DNA from: CADAWZ01 sp045114665
GTDB lineage: Bacteria > Vulcanimicrobiota > CADAWZ01
Length of the DNA stretch: 38,793 nt
Direction: 5' to 3'
NCBI GenBank assembly: GCA_045114665.1
Contig: JBGUKW010000021.1
Location: 1 to 38,793, forward strand
The position numbers and the translations under genes are program-made. Positions 33,228-38,793 of this stretch are shown piece after piece (the first letter of the stretch is position 1; every line of letters starts with the position of its first letter). Under the pieces are notes generated by a model. That model saw only the letters and a list, made by a program, of their open reading frames with translations. It made no database searches and had not been told where the DNA came from.

Positions 33228-33385
33228 GCCAATTTTGTACGATATAATATGTAAATTAAGCTCCTTCTAAGGGAGGAGAAAAAATACTGGAACGAATCAG
33301 GTTTTTTCATAGTAGATATAATAAAAAAACTCTTAATTTGCGAAAAAAAACTGTCTAAGTAAGTGTATTATATCCAAAAATTGGC
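33228..33385. repeat. 158-bp non-coding element with inverted-repeat ends between tdh and kbl
   Basis: Left end GCCAATTTTGTACGATATAAT and right end ATTATATCCAAAAATTGGC are imperfect reverse complements. A second inner pair, GTAAATTAAG near 33251 and CTTAATTTGC near 33333, is nested within. No coding capacity. It may be a MITE relic or a folded leader between the two operon genes. The rest of the 33136-33438 gap holds only the kbl ribosome site. Confidence 0.5.
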
Positions 33386-33438
33386 GTAACTGTAAATAAT
33401 TAAATATGTGAAAATAGAGTTTGCTAACATGCCCTAAT

Positions 33439-34494
33439 TTATTTGTTTAACAATACAATTTTTCCACATTCAGACTCAGGAGAATTTAAAATTTCAAACC
33501 CCTTTTTATAGTCTTCAAGAGGAATTTTATGTGTTATAACAGGAGATACATCAAGTCTTTTTGAAGACAGGAAATTCCTTACTTCAATCCAAGTTTGGAA
33601 CATCTTTCTTCCTGTTATTCCTATGAGATTTATGCCCTTGAATATGATTCCATTTGCATAATCAAGTGTTACATCTCTTGAAGGGATTCCAAAAGCAGTA
33701 TATCTTCCGCCTCTTCTAACAACTTTGAAAGCATTTTCTATTGCGACAGCTGCTCCTGACATTTCAAGAACAACATCTGTTCCAATGCCATGTGTTTTTT
33801 CTTTGATGTATTCATATACATTTACTTCATCTGTGTGTAAAATATGGTCTGCTCCCATTTTTTTAGCTATTTGTAATTTAAATTTATTTTTACCTATAAC
33901 AAAAATTTCGGAAGCACCTGAAGCTCTTGCAACTCCTGTTGCAAATAGTCCAGTTGGACCATCTCCAAAAATTGCTACACTATGACCATTTATGCCTCCT
34001 CCTTCGAGGGTTGCATATACGGCATTTCCAAGTGGCTCTTGAATACTTGCATATTCAAAAGGTATTGAAGGATCATTTTTCCAACAGACTATTTCTGGAA
34101 TAACTGCATATTCTGCAAAACAACCATTTATATCAACACCCAATATTTTTAATTCATTGCAAATATGCATTTGACCTGTCAAACATTGTGGACAATGACC
34201 ACATGGTATGTGGGTCTCTGAAGATATGAAGTCTCCAACCTTTACACGCTTTACAAGAGAACCAACTTCAACGACTTCTCCTGAAAATTCATGTCCAAGT
34301 GTTTGAGGAACATTTTGTATTCTACTTTCTGCCCAACCATCCCAATTATATATGTGTACATCTGTTCCACATATAGATGTCGCTTTTACTTTTACTAAAA
34401 CTTCATTTGGAGCAGGTTTTGGAATAGGAATTGTCAAAAGTTCTGCCCCTTTTTCTCTTTTAGTTTTTACTACTGCTTTCATATTGTCAGACAT
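33439..34494 (-). CDS. tdh: L-threonine 3-dehydrogenase
   Basis: A zinc medium-chain dehydrogenase, 351 aa, oxidising L-threonine to 2-amino-3-oxobutyrate with NAD+. The catalytic-zinc Cys is in SICGTDVHIYNWDGWA near residue 42; GHEFSGEVVEVG follows; the structural-zinc cysteines are in CGHCPQCLTGQMHIC at about 97-111; the nucleotide-binding GDGPTGLFA is near 175. The CGTDVHIYNWDGWA motif is typical of Tdh rather than sorbitol dehydrogenase. With kbl it makes the two-step route from threonine to glycine and acetyl-CoA. The start at 34494 has only a distant AAAGGGG; an ATG four codons later is an alternative. Confidence 0.93.
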   Translation of the reverse strand: MSDNMKAVVKTKREKGAELLTIPIPKPAPNEVLVKVKATSICGTDVHIYNWDGWAESRIQNVPQTLGHEFSGEVVEVGSLVKRVKVGDFISSETHIPCGHCPQCLTGQMHICNELKILGVDINGCFAEYAVIPEIVCWKNDPSIPFEYASIQEPLGNAVYATLEGGGINGHSVAIFGDGPTGLFATGVARASGASEIFVIGKNKFKLQIAKKMGADHILHTDEVNVYEYIKEKTHGIGTDVVLEMSGAAVAIENAFKVVRRGGRYTAFGIPSRDVTLDYANGIIFKGINLIGITGRKMFQTWIEVRNFLSSKRLDVSPVITHKIPLEDYKKGFEILNSPESECGKIVLLNK

Positions 34495-34582
34495 TTTGTT
34501 TTTTTAAAAAAACCCCTTTCAATCATCAAATCAAATTTTCACATAAAAACTCTCTAAAGTAATAAATTATGTTATAAAAAAT

Positions 34583-35413
34583 TTAAATTAACTGTTCAAA
34601 AATTAATCCTGTATTATTCTTCATAGCTTCTTCTGCAAACATTCCAAGTATATCGAGCTGTCTTTTAAAGACCTGTGAAGCCTTTTCATCAGAAGCTACG
34701 AGTTCTTGACCACCATAACCGTCTTGATTGTTCCAATTTGGAAATTTACCTAAAACAGGTACAAAAGTATGAATTTTTCCCTCTGTGGTAAGTCCATAAA
34801 CACCAAATCCTTCTTTGTACAATTTTGCAAAAGGATAAGGGGCTTTATTTCCAAAGCTGTCTTTTACAAGAATACCGTTTTTATTTCTACCCCAGTAATA
34901 AGAATCTGTTCCATTTGGATATGTGTCATCTTCTTCACCTTCCCAAGGATAGAAAAGTTCATGCTCCCCGCCTGTGTCGTTAGGAACCATAACAGGTTGT
35001 CCATCTGTCATTACTTTTGCAACAGGCCATTTGACATCATCGAGAAGTTTTCTGAAATCTTCCATTTCATTGTATAATTGCCTTACAATATCTATATCAA
35101 TAAAGTCATGGTATAACTTGTAATTTAAAAGAACTGATTCTGGCATGTATTTTACAAGTATATTCAAAAATGCAGGAAGTCCTTCTATTTCTGTATGACA
35201 ACCCTCACAAGTATGTTTTATGTTTAAAGGACACTGTTCACATATTGCAGGTAGTGTTTGATCACCTGCCATTATATATGCCTGTCTTATCATATCCCAT
35301 TGAAATCTGATTTTTCCATTGTCATAAAAATCGTCAATCTTTTCTTGATAAGGTCTGCAAGCTCTATAACTTACTCTGAATATGTCCAATTTCAAATCGT
35401 GCCATGTTTGCAT
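34583..35413 (-). CDS. Uncharacterised protein with a four-cysteine motif
   Basis: 276 aa, soluble, family not recognised. Residues about 58-74 contain CEQCPLNIKHTCEGCHTEI, a C-x2-C-x8-C-x2-C array that could bind zinc or an iron-sulfur cluster. The N-terminal 120 residues are mostly helical; the C-terminal half is rich in Tyr, Trp, Gly and Asp (LFYPWEGEEDDTYPNGTDSYYWG). GGGAG precedes the ATG by about 11 bases. It lies upstream of tdh on the same strand with an 88-bp gap without a terminator, so it may join that transcript. Confidence 0.75.
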   Translation of the reverse strand: MQTWHDLKLDIFRVSYRACRPYQEKIDDFYDNGKIRFQWDMIRQAYIMAGDQTLPAICEQCPLNIKHTCEGCHTEIEGLPAFLNILVKYMPESVLLNYKLYHDFIDIDIVRQLYNEMEDFRKLLDDVKWPVAKVMTDGQPVMVPNDTGGEHELFYPWEGEEDDTYPNGTDSYYWGRNKNGILVKDSFGNKAPYPFAKLYKEGFGVYGLTTEGKIHTFVPVLGKFPNWNNQDGYGGQELVASDEKASQVFKRQLDILGMFAEEAMKNNTGLIFEQLI

Positions 35414-35553
35414 GTTTTATTAACTCCCGTTGTTGTACAGGTTTTATACCTTTTTTTGCGGTTTTAAAAATTCTTCTCTGTGATATTTTAAAAAACCTTC
35501 AAATTAAAATTAGTATATTATCAAATATTTCTAATAAAAAAAAATAAAAAATA

Positions 35554-35582
35554 TTGACATGAAAAAATAAAAAATATATAAT
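35554..35582 (+). promoter_or_regulatory. Consensus sigma-70 promoter for the rpsB leader transcript
   Basis: TTGACA at 35554-35559 and TATAAT at 35577-35582 with an exact 17-base spacer, the best promoter seen in the window. Start of transcription is expected near 35589, giving a leader of about 340 bases before rpsB. Confidence 0.8.
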
Positions 35583-35588
35583 ATGTAA

Positions 35589-35767
35589 ATTAAGTAGGGA
35601 TGGAATAGCCCAAACTTGGTGGACAAAATATATTTAATTCAGAATATATTTGTTACTCCATAAGCTTGTGGAGATGGTGGAAAAGCTGTTTGTAGTAATA
35701 TGAAATGTGGTAGTAACCTCTGTCTATGAAGCAAGAAGCTTGCTAACTATTTTCCGAGCAGTTCACA
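35589..35767 (+). ncRNA. HEARO-like (IscB omega) RNA without an adjacent IscB gene
   Basis: A run of landmarks in order matches my memory of HEARO / IscB omega RNAs: TTGGTGGACAAAATA, then AAAGCTGTTTGTAGTAA, ATGAAATGTGG, AACCTCTGTCTATGAAGCAA, GAAGCTTGC and a final GAGCAGTTCAC. Hairpins AAATATATT/AATATATTT (near 35628-35652) and CTCCA/TGGAG (near 35657-35674) support a folded RNA. In IscB elements this RNA directly precedes the nuclease gene; here only rpsB follows and no RuvC/HNH protein exists in the window. An ATGA lies at 35559-35562, the type of site reported for HEARO insertion. Family assignment is from memory and needs a covariance-model search. Confidence 0.6.
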
Positions 35768-35794
35768 ATATCTGTTTTATAACAGTATCTATAA

Positions 35795-35928
35795 TATTTA
35801 TACGAAAGGAGATTCCTTTTCGCACAAAATAAAATATTACATTTTGGATTCATGTCCGGGTCCTAATATGGCTGAAACATGGAGTTGAAGAAATGTAAAT
35901 TATTCAACCCGGAAAGGAAAAAAGCAAA
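35795..35928 (+). promoter_or_regulatory. Structured rpsB leader, possible S2 autoregulatory site
   Basis: Between the HEARO-like RNA and rpsB lie a hairpin CGAAAGGA/TCCTTTTCG (near 35803-35822) and a nested structure in which CCGG (35856-35859) pairs with CCGG (35909-35912) and GTTGAA (35884-35889) with TTCAAC (35903-35908). The closing stem abuts the AAAGGA ribosome site at about 35913-35918, so folding could control rpsB translation. S2 autoregulation is known in other bacteria; the match here is inference. Confidence 0.5.
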
Positions 35929-36744
35929 ATGGCTATTATATCAATGAAGCAACTCCTCGAAGCTGGAGTACATTTTGGTCATCAGACAAGAAGATGGAAT
36001 CCTAAGATGGCTCGTTACATCTTCACAGAAAGAAATGGAATCTATATCATAGACCTTCAAAAAACTGTTGGAAAAGTAAAAGAAGCATACAATTTCATTC
36101 AGGAAGTTGTAAGACAGGGAAAAACAATTCTTTTTGTCGGAACAAAGAAACAGGCTCAAGAAGCAGTTTGTGAAGATGCAAAAAGATGTGGTATGTATTA
36201 TGTAAATCAGAGATGGCTTGGTGGAATGATGACAAACTTTAAGACCATTGAGAAACGCATAAACAGACTAAAACAGATCGAAAGAGAAAGTATTGACGGC
36301 ACATTTGAAATTCTTCCTAAAAAAGAAGTCAAAGTAAAACAAGATGAGATGAAGAAACTTGAAAAATATCTTGGCGGAATCAAAGATATGCAAGAACTCC
36401 CAGGAGCTCTTTTCATCATAGACCCAAGAAAAGAACGTATTGCTGTTGCTGAAGCTAAAAAACTTGGTATTCCGATTGTAGCAATAGTTGATACAAACTG
36501 TGATCCAGATGAAATTGATTATCCAATTCCTGGAAATGACGATGCAATAAGAGCTGTAAAACTTCTTTGTGGAAAGATGGCAGATGCTGTCCTCGAAGCA
36601 AGAGCAGAATTTGAAACAGTAGAAGCTGAAGCAAATGAAGGTGAAGAAGTAGAAGTTTCAACACCAGCAGAAGCACCTGTAGCAACAGCTGATGAAGAAG
36701 AGATCGTCATTGTTGATGATGAAGAAGAAACAGAAGCCGAGTAA
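35929..36744 (+). CDS. rpsB: Small ribosomal subunit protein uS2
   Basis: 271 aa. Standard S2 landmarks: MKQLLEAGVHFGHQTRRWNPKM at the N-terminus (given here in part: LLEAGVHFGHQTRRWNPK), IHIIDLQKT-like IYIIDLQKTV, RWLGGMMTNFKTI and the C-terminal VDTNCDPDEIDYPIPGNDDAIRA. The last 45 residues are a Glu/Ala/Thr-rich acidic extension beyond the conserved fold. First gene of rpsB-tsf, preceded by a long structured leader and a consensus promoter. It binds 16S rRNA and is needed for late 30S assembly and S1 docking. Confidence 0.97.
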   Translation: MAIISMKQLLEAGVHFGHQTRRWNPKMARYIFTERNGIYIIDLQKTVGKVKEAYNFIQEVVRQGKTILFVGTKKQAQEAVCEDAKRCGMYYVNQRWLGGMMTNFKTIEKRINRLKQIERESIDGTFEILPKKEVKVKQDEMKKLEKYLGGIKDMQELPGALFIIDPRKERIAVAEAKKLGIPIVAIVDTNCDPDEIDYPIPGNDDAIRAVKLLCGKMADAVLEARAEFETVEAEANEGEEVEVSTPAEAPVATADEEEIVIVDDEEETEAE

Positions 36745-36758
36745 TTTAGGAGGAAAAA

Positions 36759-37628
36759 ATGGCTGAGATTACAACAGAAAATATTAAGAAACTTCGTGAG
36801 ATAACTGGTGCAGGTATCATGGACTGCAAAAAAGCTCTTTCAAAAGCTGAAGGTGATTTTGAAAAAGCACAGGAAATCCTTAGACAAAAAGGTGCTGAAA
36901 AAGCAGAAAAGAAGAAAGACAGAGCTACAAATTCAGGTCTTGTAAAAACTCTCGTAAATGAAAAAGGCGGAGTTATAATCGAAGTAAATTGCGAAACAGA
37001 CTTTGTTGCAAGCAATGAAGAATTTAAAGCTATGACAGATGAAATAGCAAAAGAACTCATTGAACTTGATGAAAAAGATGTAAACATCGAAACAATGCCA
37101 GCAGAAGCAAAAGAGAAAGTAAATGGAAAAATTACTGCTCTTATCGGCAAAATTGGTGAAAATATGTCTCTCAAACGTTGTTTAAAATTTGCTGTTCCTG
37201 AAAATGGAATGGTCAAATCTTATGTACACATGGGTGGAAAGATCGGTGTTCTACTTGCATTAACAGCAACTGCTGAAGCAATTAAAGCTCCTGAAACAGC
37301 AGAACTTGCAAAAGACCTCACAATGCAGATTGCTGCTCAAGCTCCAAAGCGTATTTGTAGAGAATGTTACACAGCTGAAGAACTTGAAAAACAGAAAAAG
37401 CTCATACAAGAACTTGCAGCAGAAGAGAATCCAAAGAAACCTGCAAATATTGTAGAGAGAATTGCAAATGGAAAACTTGAAAAATTCTTTGAAGCAGAAT
37501 GTCTTGTTGACCAAATGTTCATCAAAGATCCTTCAAAGAAAGTTGCTGAACTTATTAAAGAAGTTTCTAAAAAAGTCGGTGGCGAAATAAAAGTCGAGCG
37601 TTTTGTCAGATTTTGTCTCGGTGAGTAA
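36759..37628 (+). CDS. tsf: Translation elongation factor Ts
   Basis: 289 aa, the nucleotide exchange factor for EF-Tu. The N-terminal UBA-like module is intact (LREITGAGIMDCKKALSKAEG), followed by the core with VNCETDFVASNEEF and a late segment MQIAAQAPKRICRE. GGAGG lies 6-7 bases before the ATG, 14 bases after the rpsB stop. The transcript ends at the terminator 37698-37730. Confidence 0.97.
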   Translation: MAEITTENIKKLREITGAGIMDCKKALSKAEGDFEKAQEILRQKGAEKAEKKKDRATNSGLVKTLVNEKGGVIIEVNCETDFVASNEEFKAMTDEIAKELIELDEKDVNIETMPAEAKEKVNGKITALIGKIGENMSLKRCLKFAVPENGMVKSYVHMGGKIGVLLALTATAEAIKAPETAELAKDLTMQIAAQAPKRICRECYTAEELEKQKKLIQELAAEENPKKPANIVERIANGKLEKFFEAECLVDQMFIKDPSKKVAELIKEVSKKVGGEIKVERFVRFCLGE

Positions 37629-37697
37629 TCTAAATAAATTCAACGCCACTTAGGTAAATTATCAAAACCTTTGGGCATTTAGAATGTCAATTTTTAG

Positions 37698-37730
37698 AGG
37701 ACTGCTGAGAAATAATCGGCAGTCCTTTTT
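37698..37730 (+). terminator. Intrinsic terminator after tsf
   Basis: AGGACTGCTGA pairs with TCGGCAGTCCT (one wobble) around a 7-base loop and is followed by TTTTT. This separates rpsB-tsf from pyrH-frr. The remainder of 37629-37899 is AT-rich with no other clear feature. Confidence 0.88.
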
Positions 37731-37899
37731 AATAATTTTGTGAACATTATTTCAAATTTTTTTTGTTTATGCCTGTAAATATATTTAGCTAAGCTACTAA
37801 ATTTATACTTTGGAGATTACATATTGATTTGCAAACTCCAAAATATAATAAATTTGTTTTGGAAATTTGAAATAATATTATAAAAAATGGGAGTTATGG

Positions 37900-38607
37900 A
37901 TGATTTACAAGAGGATTCTTTTAAAATTGAGTGGTGAAGCATTTGCTGGAGAGCTTGACAGAGGAATAGATAGAGATACTCTGTTGGATATTGCCAAGAG
38001 AATTGTTAAAGTTTTTGATGAAGGTATAGAAATTGGAATAGTTGTTGGTGGAGGAAATTTTTGGAGGGGAAGAGATGCTTTAAATTTTGACAGAGCCATT
38101 GCCGATTCAATAGGTATGATGGCAACTGTAATGAATTCTCTTGCACTTCAAGAAGTTCTTCTTTCATTAGGAATTGAATCAGAAATAATGTCTGCTGTTG
38201 AAATTCCAAAATTGGCTCATTCAATTTCTTCTGTAAAAGCAAGAAGTTTTTTGGAAAGTGGAAAAATTGTCATTTTTGCAGGTGGTACTGGTTCTCCATT
38301 TGTAAGTACAGACACTGCTGCTGCTATGAGAGCGTTAGAGATAAAAGCAGACGCACTTTTAAAGGCAACTTTAGTTGATGGTGTTTATGATAAAGACCCG
38401 CATAAATATCCTGATGCTGTTAAATATGATTTTATAAATTATATAAAAGTAATACAAGATGGTTTAAAAGTCATAGACCTTCCTGCTGTTTCACTTTGTA
38501 GGGAAAATGCAATGCCAGTACACATATTTTCTTTAGCTAAAAAAGGAAGTATTTTGGCTATTTTAAACGGAGAATCCGTTGGAACAATTATTGGAAATGA
38601 ACCATAG
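37900..38607 (+). CDS. pyrH: Uridylate kinase
   Basis: 235 aa, hexameric amino-acid-kinase-fold enzyme making UDP from UMP. Seen: RILLKLSGEAFAG (phosphate-binding Lys/Gly loop), IVVGGGNFWRGRDA, SIGMMATVMNSLALQ, FAGGTGSPFVSTDTAAAMRA and the KATLVDGVYDKDP segment, all standard for bacterial PyrH. GGGAG lies about 6 bases before the ATG. Followed 15 bases later by frr, the usual bacterial order after rpsB-tsf. Confidence 0.97.
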   Translation: MIYKRILLKLSGEAFAGELDRGIDRDTLLDIAKRIVKVFDEGIEIGIVVGGGNFWRGRDALNFDRAIADSIGMMATVMNSLALQEVLLSLGIESEIMSAVEIPKLAHSISSVKARSFLESGKIVIFAGGTGSPFVSTDTAAAMRALEIKADALLKATLVDGVYDKDPHKYPDAVKYDFINYIKVIQDGLKVIDLPAVSLCRENAMPVHIFSLAKKGSILAILNGESVGTIIGNEP

Positions 38608-38622
38608 AAAAGGAGAAAAAAT

Positions 38623-38793
38623 ATGCTTGATCCAAAGATTATATCAGACGCCGAAGAGAGAATGAAAAAATCTGTAGAAGTCTTTAAAAAAGACCTTTTG
38701 GGTATTAGAACTGGAAGAGCGACACCTGCAATTTTAGATAGAGTTCAAGTTGAAGCCTATGGTTCGACATGTCCTATATCTCAAGTAGCAAAT
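38623..38793 (+). CDS. frr: Ribosome recycling factor, N-terminal part (cut by window end)
   Basis: The first 57 codons are present and open to the end of the window. They begin MLDPKIISDAEERMKKSVE and contain LLGIRTGRATPAILDRVQVE, the conserved RRF helix 1 and turn, followed by YGSTCPISQVAN. AAAGGAG stands before the ATG. With EF-G it splits post-termination ribosomes. The full protein is normally about 185 aa. Confidence 0.95.
   Translation, partial: MLDPKIISDAEERMKKSVEVFKKDLLGIRTGRATPAILDRVQVEAYGSTCPISQVAN

Noticed and set aside
35589..35767. RNase P RNA, tmRNA or group II intron domain as alternatives for the rpsB leader RNA
   Set aside because: None of the hallmark sequences of these RNAs is present, whereas the ordered HEARO landmarks are.

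Overview
This is an AT-rich (my impression about 30% GC) bacterial chromosome segment with compact housekeeping genes, good Shine-Dalgarno sequences and many strong intrinsic terminators. The gene content (CarCDE-like acyl-CoA dehydrogenase/EtfBA with a ferredoxin-fused EtfA, threonine-to-glycine catabolism, an AMIN/Amidase_3 cell-wall amidase) suggests an anaerobic or fermentative bacterium with an envelope and a peptidoglycan wall. I cannot name the phylum from the sequence alone.

Layout. 1-4592: asnS, then on the minus strand a DUF885 metallopeptidase coupled to a small exported protein, followed by a Cof-type HAD phosphatase. 4593-5572: a plus-strand coiled-coil protein with a very long Asp/Glu repeat tract, closed by a bidirectional terminator. 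5584-18762: the striking part, seven tandem minus-strand paralogues (531-738 aa). Each combines a conserved N-terminal module, a long RTX-like (hemolysin-type calcium-binding) glycine/aspartate repeat region and a C-terminal domain resembling the M91/NleD metallopeptidase family, with HExxH intact in all seven. None has a Sec signal peptide. An eighth copy is represented only by a 3' tail remnant. Sequence pairing (first with third, second with fourth of the inner four genes, each pair sharing an intergenic hairpin) indicates duplication of a two-gene block.

19152-25284: thrS lacking the TGS domain, then uppP and an N-acetylmuramoyl-L-alanine amidase on the minus strand, then a GT4 glycosyltransferase. 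25345-28578: an acyl-CoA dehydrogenase/etfB/etfA operon, probably electron-bifurcating. 28594-31401: a MITE-like element, an RNA 2',3'-cyclic phosphodiesterase, a FlbD-like small protein with an acidic insertion, a repeat-bearing gene-poor stretch, and two unknown adjacent genes that appear to share a C-terminal domain. 31469-35413 (minus strand): a coiled-coil protein, kbl and tdh (threonine to glycine plus acetyl-CoA), and an unknown cysteine-motif protein.

35554-38793: a consensus promoter drives a leader that contains a sequence closely resembling HEARO/IscB omega RNA, but no IscB gene follows. Instead come a structured rpsB leader and rpsB-tsf-pyrH-frr (frr cut by the window edge). The two items most worth follow-up are the RTX-M91 array and the orphan HEARO-like RNA in front of an essential ribosomal operon.
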